Shown here: in pieces, positions 8,307 to 17,387 of the stretch | Layout: the number at the start of each line of letters is the position of its first letter | Position numbering within the stretch: the stretch's first letter is position 1 | Assembly: GCF_016863535.1 (NCBI RefSeq) | Contig: NZ_BOPB01000007.1 | Coordinates: 62,001-126,000, forward strand | From: Micromonospora lutea | GTDB taxonomy: Bacteria > Actinomycetota > Actinomycetes > Mycobacteriales > Micromonosporaceae | Reading direction: 5' to 3' | Length of the DNA: 64,000 bases | The notes under the pieces: model-generated | Seen by the model: the letters and a program-made list of their open reading frames with translations, nothing else | What the model was told of the DNA's origin: nothing | Database searches by the model: none | Made by a program: the position numbers and the translations under genes

Positions 8307-8343
8307 GGGGCGGCCGTGATTCACCCTCCCCACCGGCCGCCCC
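8307..8343 (+). terminator. Attenuator-like hairpin between the leader ORF and desA
   Basis: A perfect 10-bp inverted repeat, GGGGCGGCCG (8307-8316) and CGGCCGCCCC (8334-8343), with a 17-nt loop and no U-tract after it. It sits on the desA side of the iron box, inside the presumed 5' leader, so it could attenuate read-through or stabilise the mRNA. Confidence 0.5.
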
Positions 8344-8439
8344 ACCACCTCCCAGCACCTGAAATGCCCGCCGCCCACCTGTCGTGCGGCGGGTTCCGGC
8401 TGCCCAAAGATCGAACCGCCGAGCGTGGAGGACACGTCC

Positions 8440-9999
8440 ATGACCCTGCCGGTGCACCCCGCCGAGGCAACGCCGAGTCACCCGGAGCCCCGGCCCACAC
8501 CCGCCCGGGCACACCTGCTCAGCGACGACACAGTTGAGCAGTACCGCCGAGCCGTGGCCGCCGGCACCGACCGGGTGGCCCGTCGGGTGGCCGAGGTGAC
8601 CGGACCCTTCACCGGCGTACGCCCGGACGAACTCGCCCCGCAGGTGGAGGCGATCGACCTGAACCGGCCGCTGGGCGACACCACCGCCGCGCTCGACGAA
8701 CTGGAGGACGTCTACCTGCGCGACGCGGTCTGGTTCCACCACCCGCGTTACCTGGCCCACCTCAACTGCCCGGTGGTGATCCCGGCGTTGCTGGGCGAGG
8801 CCATCCTCAGCGCGGTCAACTCCTCGATGGACACCTGGGACCAGAGCGCCGGCGGCACCCTGATCGAGCGCCGGCTCATCGAGTGGACCGCCGAGCGGAT
8901 CGGCCTCGGCCCGGCGGCCGACGGAGTGTTCACCAGTGGCGGCACCCAGTCCAACCTGCACGCCCTGCTGCTGGCCCGGGAGGAGGCGCTGGCCGCGGCC
9001 ACGCCCGCCGACCGGCGGATCCTGCTGCCCCAGTTGCGGATCATCGCCTCGGCGGCCGGTCACTTCAGCGTGCAGAAGGCGGCCAAGCTGCTCGGCCTGG
9101 CACCGGACGCGGTCGTGGTGGTGGAAACCGGCCCCGACCGGCGGATGCGTCCCGGCGCGGTCCGACACGAGATCGCCCGCTGCCGGCGTGCCGGCCTGAC
9201 CGTCATGGCCGTGGTGGCCACCGCCGGCACCACCGACTTCGGCACCATCGATCCGCTCGACGAGATCGCGGAGGTGTGCGCCACGGCCGGCGTGTGGCTG
9301 CACGTCGATGCCGCGTACGGCTGCGGGCTGCTGGTCTCACCCACCCGCCGGCACCTGCTCCACGGCATCGAGCGCGCCGACTCGGTCACGGTCGACTACC
9401 ACAAGTCCTTCTTCCAGCCGGTCAGCTCCAGCGCGCTGGTGGTCCGTGACCGTCGGACCCTGCGGCACGCCACCTGGCACGCCGACTACCTCAACCCGGC
9501 CCGGATGGTCGCCCAGCGCATCCCCAACCAGGTCGACAAGAGCCTGCAGACCACGCGTCGGTTCGACGCGCTCAAGCTCTGGTTGACCCTGCGGGTGATG
9601 GGGCCCGATGCCATCGGTGAACTCTTCGACGAGGTCTGCGACCGGGCCGCGCAGGTGTGGCGGATGGTCGCCGCCGACCCCCGCTTCGAGGTGCTGACCC
9701 GCTCACAGCTGAGCACCGTCGTGTTCCGCTGGCAGCCCACCGGACCGGGCCGGGACCTGGCCGACGCGGCCAACCTCCGGGCCCGCGAGGCGTTGGCCGC
9801 CTCCGGCCTCGCCGTGGTCGCCGGCACCCGGGTCGACGGCCGGCAGTACCTCAAATTCACCGTCCTCAACCCGGCGACCACCGCCGCCGACGTCGCCTAC
9901 GTGCTGGATCTGATCGCCGAGTACGCCGGCCGGCACGTGCACGAGCACGAGCACGCCGCATCGTCCACTGCCGCCGGCCTGACCTGCCCGGTCGGCTGA
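8440..9999 (+). CDS. desA: Lysine decarboxylase of desferrioxamine biosynthesis
   Basis: A 519-residue PLP-dependent group II decarboxylase that makes cadaverine from lysine, the first step to desferrioxamines. The PLP lysine is K322 in [10 protein letters not shown]. The upstream HVDAAYGCG contains the Asp that contacts the pyridine nitrogen. ATG 8440 follows GGAGGAC and is preferred to the in-frame GTG 8425. The order desA-desB-desC-desD directly downstream of an iron box confirms the role. Glutamate- or diaminobutyrate-decarboxylase homologues look similar, but the context decides. Confidence 0.93.
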   Translation: MTLPVHPAEATPSHPEPRPTPARAHLLSDDTVEQYRRAVAAGTDRVARRVAEVTGPFTGVRPDELAPQVEAIDLNRPLGDTTAALDELEDVYLRDAVWFHHPRYLAHLNCPVVIPALLGEAILSAVNSSMDTWDQSAGGTLIERRLIEWTAERIGLGPAADGVFTSGGTQSNLHALLLAREEALAAATPADRRILLPQLRIIASAAGHFSVQKAAKLLGLAPDAVVVVETGPDRRMRPGAVRHEIARCRRAGLTVMAVVATAGTTDFGTIDPLDEIAEVCATAGVWLHVDAAYGCGLLVSPTRRHLLHGIERADSVTVDYHKSFFQPVSSSALVVRDRRTLRHATWHADYLNPARMVAQRIPNQVDKSLQTTRRFDALKLWLTLRVMGPDAIGELFDEVCDRAAQVWRMVAADPRFEVLTRSQLSTVVFRWQPTGPGRDLADAANLRAREALAASGLAVVAGTRVDGRQYLKFTVLNPATTAADVAYVLDLIAEYAGRHVHEHEHAASSTAAGLTCPVG

Positions 10000-10034
10000 G
10001 CATGCCACCCGCGAACCCGAGCCTGGAGGGCCGG

Positions 10035-11315
10035 ATGTCCAGCTACGACTTCATCGGAATCGGCCTCGGGCCGTACAACCTCGGCCTGGCCTGCCTGACC
10101 GCACCCATCGCCGACCTCGACGGGCTGTTCCTGGAGGCCCGCGACGACGTCTCCTGGCATCCCGGCATGCTGCTGGAGTCGTCCCGGTTGCAGACGCCGT
10201 TCCTGGCCGACCTGGTGACCCTCGCCGACCCCACCTCGCCCTTCTCGTTCCTCAGCTACCTCAAGGAGATCGGCCGGCTCTACCCCTTCTACATCCGGGA
10301 AAACTTCTTCCCGCTGCGGGTGGAGTACGACGCGTACTGCCGCTGGGCCGCCGCCAGGCTGCCCAACCTGCGTTTCGGACACCAGGTGACCGCCGTCGAG
10401 TACGACTCCACCGAGGACAGGTACCTGGTGAGCGCCACCGTCGACGGTGCCACCGTCACCCATCGGGCCCGGCATCTGGTGCTCGGCACCGGCACCCCGC
10501 CCCACCTGCCGGCCGCCTGCGCCGGCCTGACCTCCGACGCCGTGCACAACTCCCGGTACCTGGAACACCGGGACGCGTTGCGGGCCAAGCGGAGCATCAC
10601 CATCGTCGGCAGCGGACAGAGCGCCGCCGAGATCTACCACGACCTGCTCGGCGCCATCGGCACCCACGGTTACCAGCTGAACTGGGTGACCCGCTCGCCA
10701 CGCTTCTTCCCGCTGGAGTACACCAAGCTCACGCTGGAAATGACCTCGCCTGACTACGTGGACTACTTCCACGCGCTGCCCGAGCCCACCCGGTACCGGC
10801 TGGAGGCCGAGCAGAAGGGTCTGTTCAAGGGAATCTCGGCTGACCTGATCAACGACATCTACGACCTGCTCTACGCCTCCAGCCTCGACGGACCGGTGAA
10901 CACCCGCCTGCTGACCAACACCGAGCTGACCGGGGTGACCCACGACGGGAGCACCGGTGTGCACACGCTCCGGCTGCGCCACGTCGAGCAGGAACGGGAG
11001 TTCACCCTGGAGACCGAGGGGTTGGTGCTGGCCACCGGCTACCGGTACGAGGTCCCCGCGTTCCTGGAGCCCATCCGGGACCGGCTGCGCTTCGACGACC
11101 ACGGCCGCCTCGACGTCGCCCGCAACTACAGCGTGGATGCCACCGGACGAGGCGTGTTCCTCCAGAACGGCGGCACCCACACGCACAGCGTCACCTCGCC
11201 GGATCTCGGCATGGGTCCGTACCGCAACAGTTGGATCATCCGGGAACTGCTCGGCCGCGAGGCGTACCCCATCGAGAAGTCGATCGCCTTCCAGGACTTC
11301 GGGGTGACCGGGTGA
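10035..11315 (+). CDS. desB: Cadaverine N-hydroxylase (lysine N6-monooxygenase family)
   Basis: A 426-residue FAD/NADPH-dependent N-hydroxylating monooxygenase of the IucD/SidA family, forming N-hydroxycadaverine. It has the FAD motif [14 protein letters not shown] near the N-terminus, the NADPH motif [16 protein letters not shown] in the middle and the C-terminal [15 protein letters not shown] 10035 is chosen because GGAGGG lies just upstream; ATG 10002 is an in-frame alternative without a ribosome site. Its stop overlaps the desC start by 3 nt. Confidence 0.94.
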   Translation: MSSYDFIGIGLGPYNLGLACLTAPIADLDGLFLEARDDVSWHPGMLLESSRLQTPFLADLVTLADPTSPFSFLSYLKEIGRLYPFYIRENFFPLRVEYDAYCRWAAARLPNLRFGHQVTAVEYDSTEDRYLVSATVDGATVTHRARHLVLGTGTPPHLPAACAGLTSDAVHNSRYLEHRDALRAKRSITIVGSGQSAAEIYHDLLGAIGTHGYQLNWVTRSPRFFPLEYTKLTLEMTSPDYVDYFHALPEPTRYRLEAEQKGLFKGISADLINDIYDLLYASSLDGPVNTRLLTNTELTGVTHDGSTGVHTLRLRHVEQEREFTLETEGLVLATGYRYEVPAFLEPIRDRLRFDDHGRLDVARNYSVDATGRGVFLQNGGTHTHSVTSPDLGMGPYRNSWIIRELLGREAYPIEKSIAFQDFGVTG

Positions 11316-11935
11316 CCCAGCTCGTCTACCGCCGCCACGATCGCCGACTCGGCGAGTTCGCCCTGCGTACGCTCGACGTGGCCGCCGACGCGCCGGTGCT
11401 GCACCGATGGGTGACCCACCCCAGGGCCGCGTTCTGGCTGATGCAGGACGCCGACGTCGACGCGGTGGCCGCCGAGTACCAGCGCATCGCCGCGCATCCG
11501 CACCACGAGGCGTACCTGGGTCTGTGGCGCGCCGAGCCGGCGTTCCTCGCCGAGCGGTACGATCCGGCGCACGTCGAGTTGGTCGGCCTGCACGACACCC
11601 GGCCCGGCGACGTCGGCATGCACTTCCTCTGCGCACCCACCGACGCCCCCGTGTCCGGCTTCACCCGGGCCGTCATCACCACCGTGATGGCCTGGCTCTT
11701 CGCCGACCCCGCCACCGAACGGGTCGTGGTCGAGCCGGACGTGCGCAACACCGCCGTGCAGGCGCTCAACGCGGCGGTGGGCTTCGAGGTGATCGGGCCG
11801 ATCACCAAGCCGGAGAAGACCGCCCTGCTGAGCATCTGCACCCGGCAGCGGTTCCTGGCCGCCACCGGAGCCGCCACCGAAGCCGGCTCTGACGTCGGCA
11901 TCACAGCAAAGGAGCATCACCGTGACCACGCGTGA
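11312..11935 (+). CDS. desC: N-hydroxycadaverine acyltransferase
   Basis: A 207-residue GNAT-like acyltransferase (IucB/RhbD type). It acetylates or succinylates N-hydroxycadaverine to give the hydroxamic acid building blocks. GTG 11312 overlaps the desB stop (GTGA). Characteristic segments are [15 protein letters not shown] and [10 protein letters not shown], then [16 protein letters not shown] in the acyl-CoA region. It overlaps desD by 14 nt. A paralogue lies at 5188-5772. DesC enzymes accept several acyl-CoAs, so product mixtures are expected. Confidence 0.92.
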   Translation: MTQLVYRRHDRRLGEFALRTLDVAADAPVLHRWVTHPRAAFWLMQDADVDAVAAEYQRIAAHPHHEAYLGLWRAEPAFLAERYDPAHVELVGLHDTRPGDVGMHFLCAPTDAPVSGFTRAVITTVMAWLFADPATERVVVEPDVRNTAVQALNAAVGFEVIGPITKPEKTALLSICTRQRFLAATGAATEAGSDVGITAKEHHRDHA

Positions 11936-13730
11936 CCCGGTCGCACACCTGCGCCCGGATACCTGGGAGCGGGCCAACCGCCTGCTGGTGCGCAAGGCGT
12001 TGGCCGAATTCACCCACGAGCGCCTGCTCGCCCCCGAACCGGACGGCCCGGCCGCCGATCCGACCGGCCGCCGGTGGTACGCGGTCACCGTCGCCTCCGG
12101 CGCGGTCCGGTACCGCTTCGCGGCCCGGGTGCTGACCCTGGAACACTGGGACATCGACCCGGAGAGCATCACCCGGCACCGCAACGGCGAGCCCTCGCCG
12201 CTGGACGCGGTCGACCTCTGCCTCGACCTGCGTGACGCGCTCGGCCTCACCGACCGGATCCTGCCGGTCTACCTGGAGGAGATCAGTTCCACCCTCGCCA
12301 GCCTGGCGTACAAGCTGGATCGGGCGCTGCCCAGCGCCGCGAAGCTGGTGGAGGCCGACTTCCAGACCATCGAGACGTCGATGACCGAGGGCCATCCCTG
12401 CTTCGTGGCCAACAACGGGCGGCTCGGCTTCGGCGTCGACGAGTACCACCGCTACGCCCCCGAAGCGGCCCAGCCGGTACGGCTGATCTGGCTGGCCGCC
12501 CACCGCGACCATGCCACCTTCACCAGCGCCGCCGACCTGGACCAGGAGACGCTGCTGCGCACCGAACTGGGCGAGGCGACCCTCGCCCGGTTCGCCGGGA
12601 CCATGACCGAACTGGGCCTGGACCTCGCCGACTACCATCTCATCCCGGTGCATCCCTGGCAGTGGTGGAACAAGCTGTCGGTCACCTTCGCCGGCGAGGT
12701 GGCGCGCCGCCGGCTGGTCTGCCTCGGCGAGGGTCCGGACGAGTACCTCGCCCAGCAGTCCATCCGCACCTTCTTCAACGTCAGCCAGCCCGAGCGGCAC
12801 TACGTCAAGACCGCGTTGTCCGTGCTGAACATGGGCTTCATGCGGGGACTGTCGGCCGCGTACATGGCGGCCACCCCGGCCATCAACGACTGGCTGGCCG
12901 GCCTGATCGACGGTGACGAGGTGTTCCGGGCCACCGGTCTGACGATCATCCGTGAGCGGGCCGCCGTCGGCTACCGGCACCGCCAGTACGAGGCCGCCAC
13001 CGACCGATACTCGCCGTACCGCAAGATGCTGGCCGCGCTCTGGCGGGAGAGCCCGGTCCCCGACCTGGAACCCGGTCAGCGACTGGCCACCATGGCGTCG
13101 CTGCTGCACGTCGACGCCGACGGGCGCTCCTTCGCCGCGGAGCTGATCGCCTCCTCCGGGCTGGCACCGGAGGAGTGGCTGCGTCGTTACCTGACCGCCT
13201 ACCTGACTCCGCTGCTGCACGCCTTCTACGCCTACGACCTGGCGTTCATGCCGCACGGGGAGAACGTCATCCTGGTGCTCCGCGACGGAGTCGTCGAGCG
13301 GGCGATCTTCAAGGACATCGCCGAGGAGATCGTGGTGATGAGCGCCGAGGCGCAGCTGCCGCCGGCGGTCGAGCGGATCCGCGCCGACATCCCGGAGGAC
13401 ATGAAGCTGCTGTCGATCTTCACCGACGTCTTCGACTGCTTCTTCCGCTTCCTCGGCGCGACGCTGGCCGATCAGGGCGTCGTCGACGAGGAGACCTTCT
13501 GGCGCACCGTGGCCGACTGTGCCACCGAGTACGCCGGCCGGGTGCCCCACCTGGCCGACCGGCTGGCCCGCTACGACCTGTTCGCGCCGGAGTTCGCGCT
13601 CTCCTGCCTCAACCGGCTGCAACTGCGCGACAACCAGCAGATGGTCGACCTGGCCGACCCGTCGGCCGCCCTGCAACTCGTAGGCGCCCTGACCAATCCG
13701 CTGGCTCGCTTCGCGCCCGGCGTCGGGTAG
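11922..13730 (+). CDS. desD: Desferrioxamine synthetase (NIS, IucA/IucC family)
   Basis: A 602-residue NRPS-independent siderophore synthetase. It adenylates succinyl-hydroxycadaverine units and trimerises/cyclises them to desferrioxamines. Family motifs include HPCFVANNGRLGFG, IPVHPWQWWN, TFFNVSQPERHYVKTALSV and AFYAYDLAFMPHGENV. GTG 11922 is preceded by AAAGGAG at 11908-11914 and lies within the end of desC. A perfect terminator hairpin follows 7 nt after the stop, closing the operon. Confidence 0.95.
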   Translation: MTTRDPVAHLRPDTWERANRLLVRKALAEFTHERLLAPEPDGPAADPTGRRWYAVTVASGAVRYRFAARVLTLEHWDIDPESITRHRNGEPSPLDAVDLCLDLRDALGLTDRILPVYLEEISSTLASLAYKLDRALPSAAKLVEADFQTIETSMTEGHPCFVANNGRLGFGVDEYHRYAPEAAQPVRLIWLAAHRDHATFTSAADLDQETLLRTELGEATLARFAGTMTELGLDLADYHLIPVHPWQWWNKLSVTFAGEVARRRLVCLGEGPDEYLAQQSIRTFFNVSQPERHYVKTALSVLNMGFMRGLSAAYMAATPAINDWLAGLIDGDEVFRATGLTIIRERAAVGYRHRQYEAATDRYSPYRKMLAALWRESPVPDLEPGQRLATMASLLHVDADGRSFAAELIASSGLAPEEWLRRYLTAYLTPLLHAFYAYDLAFMPHGENVILVLRDGVVERAIFKDIAEEIVVMSAEAQLPPAVERIRADIPEDMKLLSIFTDVFDCFFRFLGATLADQGVVDEETFWRTVADCATEYAGRVPHLADRLARYDLFAPEFALSCLNRLQLRDNQQMVDLADPSAALQLVGALTNPLARFAPGVG

Positions 13731-13737
13731 GCGGTCG

Positions 13738-13767
13738 GGCCCGGCCGGGTCGCAACCCGGCCGGGCC
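13738..13767. terminator. Bidirectional terminator between desD and the convergent YbaB-like gene
   Basis: A perfect 13-bp stem, GGCCCGGCCGGGT (13738-13750) with ACCCGGCCGGGCC (13755-13767), and a CGCA loop. It starts 7 nt after the desD stop and lies 14 nt from the end of the convergent gene, so it can serve both. Confidence 0.85.
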
Positions 13768-13781
13768 GCATCCCGTCACGG

Positions 13782-14360
13782 TCAGTTCCGGGCGCGGTTC
13801 TGGCTGCGTAGCTGATTCAGCGCCTCGGTCCAACGCCTCGGCACGCCGAGGTCGAGGAATTCCGCCTTCAACGCCGCGATCTGCTGCTCCCGGTCGCCGA
13901 GCATCGCCGTGACGGCTGAGGCGGCCTGGGACACGAAGGCACCCTCGCCGAGTCTGGCAAGGGTGCCGTCGGCGATGTCCACCGTCCAACGTAGGCCGCC
14001 GGTGGTGCGCACGGTGATGGCGCCGTCCGGTGACCGGCCCGTCGCTGCCACCCCGTTGAGTGCCTCGGTGTACGCGGCCTGTCCGGCGGCCGGTTCAGCG
14101 GGTCTGTCCGGGCTCACCACGACGCGGAACGACGCCAGCCGTCGCTCGTGGAGCTCCGCGCGCGACCGGTGCAATGCGATCCACATCGCCTGCCCGAGGC
14201 GGCCGAGCTGATGGGCGAGATCCGTCTCGGTGTAGCGCCCGTACACCCCGTAGCCGAACGTGATGCGCAGGTCGGTGCCGTCCGTGGTGGTCGCCCAGAT
14301 GGCGCCGTCCGGCGATGACGCGGAGATCTCCGGCCACCGTTCGAGCACTTGTGCGGTCAC
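13782..14360 (-). CDS. Hypothetical protein with duplicated YbaB/EbfC-like half-domains
   Basis: A 192-residue protein, not firmly recognised. Two stretches share a pattern: SPDGAIWATTTDG...LRITFG near residues 15-35 and SPDGAITVRTTGG...WTVDIADG near residues 108-130. Each is followed by a helical region rich in Leu/Ala. This resembles YbaB/EbfC-type proteins that actinobacteria keep near type VII secretion genes. There is no signal peptide. It faces away from the NHL-protein gene, with 141 nt between starts. The family call is tentative. Confidence 0.55.
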   Translation of the reverse strand: MTAQVLERWPEISASSPDGAIWATTTDGTDLRITFGYGVYGRYTETDLAHQLGRLGQAMWIALHRSRAELHERRLASFRVVVSPDRPAEPAAGQAAYTEALNGVAATGRSPDGAITVRTTGGLRWTVDIADGTLARLGEGAFVSQAASAVTAMLGDREQQIAALKAEFLDLGVPRRWTEALNQLRSQNRARN

Positions 14361-14501
14361 ATCTCCCCGCTTCCGCTGGTCGTCCGAGCGCAGGTCGCGT
14401 CGGCGCGTCGGCTTCTGATCCGAACCAGTCTCGTGGCACCGTGTTCTCGAGGCGGCCGTAGCGGGCCGTCGATCCGTGCCGGCCTATGTTAAGACTAGTC
14501 C

Positions 14502-15686
14502 GTGAAGCGAATCTGGCGCGGACTCGTGGCGGCCCTCATCGCGGCGAGCACGGTCGCGGCGCCCCAGCCGGCAGCGGCCGACGGCGCGACCGCAACACCG
14601 TACGCCGGCACCGGCGACGCGGGATACTCCGGCGACGGTGGCCCTGCTGCCGCGGCGGCGTTGAACAAGCCCGGCGGAGTGGCGGTCGGGCCAGGCGGCG
14701 TCGTCTACCTGGCTGACACGGAGAACTGGGTCGTCCGGGCGATTTCCGCGGACGGCGTGATCACGACGGTTGCGGGTCGGGGCCGGTCCGGGCCGGATGC
14801 GCCGGAGACACCCCTGACCGGGGACGCCGAGGTACCCGCCAGCGAGACAACCCTCCGCTATCCGAGCAGTGTGGCGGTGGGGCCGACCGGATCGGTCTAC
14901 ATCGGCGACAGCGGAAACGCCCGCATCCTCTCGATGTCACCGGACGGTGCCGTCAGTCTGGTGGCCGGCGGCAACGGAGTCGGCTTCTCGGGTGACGGGG
15001 GGCCGGCTGTCGACGCCCAACTGCGCGATGTCGGCGGGATCGAGGTCGAGGCCGACGGTGCCGTAATCTTCGGTGACCTGCGCAACTACCGGATCCGCCG
15101 GATCGCGGCCGATGGCGTCATCGACACCCTCGTCGGCAGTGGTGACGTCGGAGTGCTGGCCAGCGGTGAGGCAGGATCGTTCACCTTCCCCTACGGACCC
15201 CTCTCGACGGCGACCGGTCCCGGCGCCGATCGCTGGGTGGCCAGTAACCTGCTGTACAACATGTCGGGCACCCGGCTGCGGGCTGCGGTCCGCGACGGGA
15301 ACGGTCGGTGGTCGGCCGCCGAGCCCGAGGGCGCCACGATTCCGGCCGGCGTCTGGCGGGGCACCCTCCACGTCGCCGCCACCGGCAATGCTGTCTATCT
15401 GTCCGGTGACGACGGGCTCTACCGGCTGTATCCGGACGGTAGGTTCGAGACCCTGCTGGCGAACCCGTCGATCGTGGGTCCACTGGCCATGGTGGACGAC
15501 CACATCGGTTACCTGGCGGATTCGCGGTCGAACCGGCTCTACCGTCTCGACCTGCCGCCGCTGGCCGATGCGGACCCGAGCGGTGACGATGCGTGGTGGC
15601 GTCAGTGGTGGGTGTTGGCGATCGTGGTGGTGCTGGCCGCCGGGCTCGTGGTGGCGGTGCTCGTGTCGCGTCGCCGTCGAGGGTGA
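14502..15686 (+). CDS. Secreted membrane-anchored NHL-repeat beta-propeller protein
   Basis: A 394-residue protein from GTG 14502. It has a signal peptide (KR, then LVAALIAASTVAAP, cleavage near AAADG), several NHL-type blades (PGGVAVGPGGVVYLADTEN, PSSVAVGPTGSVYIGDSGN) each followed by ITTVAG-like turns and GYSGDGGPA-like loops, and a C-terminal TM segment (WWVLAIVVVLAAGLVVAVLV) with a basic tail SRRRRG. It should be an extracytoplasmic propeller tethered to the membrane. Binding partner unknown. It is followed 56 nt later by a WXG100-like gene. Confidence 0.8.
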   Translation: MKRIWRGLVAALIAASTVAAPQPAAADGATATPYAGTGDAGYSGDGGPAAAAALNKPGGVAVGPGGVVYLADTENWVVRAISADGVITTVAGRGRSGPDAPETPLTGDAEVPASETTLRYPSSVAVGPTGSVYIGDSGNARILSMSPDGAVSLVAGGNGVGFSGDGGPAVDAQLRDVGGIEVEADGAVIFGDLRNYRIRRIAADGVIDTLVGSGDVGVLASGEAGSFTFPYGPLSTATGPGADRWVASNLLYNMSGTRLRAAVRDGNGRWSAAEPEGATIPAGVWRGTLHVAATGNAVYLSGDDGLYRLYPDGRFETLLANPSIVGPLAMVDDHIGYLADSRSNRLYRLDLPPLADADPSGDDAWWRQWWVLAIVVVLAAGLVVAVLVSRRRRG

Positions 15687-15742
15687 ACACGACGCCGATC
15701 GGAACGTGGCCGACCGGTCACGGTGGCCATTGGCGGGGAGTG

Positions 15743-16153
15743 ATGGTTGTGCCGGAAGATGTCACAGGTGGTGAGCTGTACGCGTTGTGGCGAGTGTCCG
15801 AGGCCCTGCTGCCGCGCGTGGCGGACGTCTATTACGACGCGAATCGCGCGGTCGCGGCGGCCGACAGTGCCTCCGGTCTGACCTTCGCCCTCACCATGTG
15901 GAACACGGTGAGATACGAGTTGCAGGACATGTACGCCGACATCGGCGGGGTGGTGATGGACGCCGCCACCGCAGTGCGGGACGCCCGACTGGCGTACGAG
16001 GCGACCGATGCGGAGGCGGCCAGGGAGTTGCAGGGCATCCTCGCCGATTCGTTGCGCAACTCCACCGATCCCAACATCGCGCCGCCGGCGCCGAATTCGG
16101 AGGACGACCCGGGCCAGCCGATCCCCGCGCCACGGGCGGGCGGCACGTCCTGA
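15743..16153 (+). CDS. WXG100/ESX-like helical-hairpin protein with YxxxD export motif
   Basis: A 136-residue protein from ATG 15743, preceded by a GGCGGGGAG-like site. Residues 1-95 look like two amphipathic helices. The inter-helix W53 is in MWNTV rather than the classic WxG. Y85 and D89 (YEATDAEA) form the YxxxD/E signal of type VII secretion substrates. The last 35 residues are proline-rich and unstructured. No EccC ATPase or partner WXG gene is in the window, so export would need an ESX machine elsewhere. Size and motif fit EspC/ESAT-6-like proteins; the assignment is inference. Confidence 0.55.
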   Translation: MVVPEDVTGGELYALWRVSEALLPRVADVYYDANRAVAAADSASGLTFALTMWNTVRYELQDMYADIGGVVMDAATAVRDARLAYEATDAEAARELQGILADSLRNSTDPNIAPPAPNSEDDPGQPIPAPRAGGTS

Positions 16154-16231
16154 CCCAGGCACCACGTCCGGTCGGAGGCCATGCCGGCGGGCGGCTACGG
16201 AAACCGTTGTGCACGGAGAGGCCGAACAGTT

Positions 16232-17308
16232 GTGGGAAACGCCGACACGCCGTCCGAATACACAAACGAGAACTTCGTACCGACGCTGAAGCAGCAGGCC
16301 GAGAAGCTGCGGCAGGAGTTCGTCCGGCAGAGCCTGAAGGACATGAACTCCTACCTCGATGCGCTGCTGCTGGAGTACAACAAGGCCAATCCGGACCGGC
16401 CGGCCTCGACCGTCACGTCCGGTGGGTTCTCGGTCATCATCAACAACGGCCCGGGTTTGCCGAACAGCGAGGTGGTGATCACCGAAGCGGAGATCAGGCG
16501 GTGGGAGCACGCGATCCAGCATGAGCACTACGCGTGGGTCGTACCCACCTTCGAGCGTTACCTGACGCCCGATCCGGACGAGGCCAACCCGGCCATCGAA
16601 AGCCTCGGCAAGATCGCCGAGGCTTTCGGAGGGGTCGCGACCGAGGCGGGAAAGCTGGGCAACCGTGATCTCGGGTTGACCGGGCTGCAGACCGTCCGCG
16701 ACCAGATGGAGCGGCACTGGGAGGGTTCGTTCCAGCAGACCTTCATCGGCAACTTCCTCGCGCCCCTGGAGAACGGGCAGGCCTGCCAGGCCGCCGCGGC
16801 CCGCATCTCCAAGGAACTGTTGGAGACCAACAAGATCAGCAAGATCGCCCAGCGAAAGGCCATCCTCGACCTGATCGAGAAGGCGCTCGCCGCACTGGGA
16901 GATCTCGGAGCCGGTGGCAAGTCCGCCAGCAGCTATCAGTGGGCCACTCTCGTGGGCATCGCCGCGGGCACGCTCATCGCCACCACCGGCGGTATCGCCG
17001 CCTGGATCGGCGCGGTCATCATCTCGTCCAGCACCCTTGCCCAGGGGCTGAAGGTCGGCGACGAGAAGCCGGTCGAACTGGGCGGCGTCACCGCCCAGGA
17101 CGTCGCCGTGGCGGTGCAGCGTGCCCTCGTCAAGCAGAACGAGAAGTTCGTCGAGGACGAGACCAAGGTGGCTGACGCCTTCACGCGCCTACACCACGAC
17201 ATCGTCGAGGCGCGTAAGGTGGTCGGTCAGCTCGGGGTCAACCGACCTGACCTCTACGGCGCCGCGACCACCGACATCTACGGGGGCGGCCTCACCCCAT
17301 CCAGCTGA
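16232..17308 (+). CDS. Hypothetical helical protein with paired hydrophobic segment, linked to the WXG-like gene
   Basis: About 358 residues, starting at GTG 16232 with GGAGAGG 10 nt upstream; ATG 16181 is an in-frame alternative. It is mostly predicted helix with a coiled-coil-like N-terminus (LKQQAEKLRQEFVRQSLKDM). Around residues 236-270 there is a glycine-rich hydrophobic stretch (TLVGIAAGTLIATTGGIAAW, then IGAVIISSSTLAQ) that could form one or two membrane helices. It ends with a polar tail. It has no signal peptide and no recognised domain. The order after the WXG-like gene suggests co-expression; it could be a second, larger secreted or membrane-inserting partner. Confidence 0.5.
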   Translation: MGNADTPSEYTNENFVPTLKQQAEKLRQEFVRQSLKDMNSYLDALLLEYNKANPDRPASTVTSGGFSVIINNGPGLPNSEVVITEAEIRRWEHAIQHEHYAWVVPTFERYLTPDPDEANPAIESLGKIAEAFGGVATEAGKLGNRDLGLTGLQTVRDQMERHWEGSFQQTFIGNFLAPLENGQACQAAAARISKELLETNKISKIAQRKAILDLIEKALAALGDLGAGGKSASSYQWATLVGIAAGTLIATTGGIAAWIGAVIISSSTLAQGLKVGDEKPVELGGVTAQDVAVAVQRALVKQNEKFVEDETKVADAFTRLHHDIVEARKVVGQLGVNRPDLYGAATTDIYGGGLTPSS

Positions 17309-17387
17309 CCACCCCGACCGGCCGGCGGTCACCGCAAGGAAAGCCTGCCCGGCCCCGGCCAGGGCACCGGCGGGCCGGTTGGCCCGG

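Noticed and set aside
8071..9303. 410-codon minus-strand ORF over the des promoter and desA
   Set aside because: Covers the iron box and is antisense to a clear decarboxylase.
9897..13676. Very long minus-strand ORFs opposite desB, desC and desD
   Set aside because: Shadows produced by GC-rich third positions; no domain seen.
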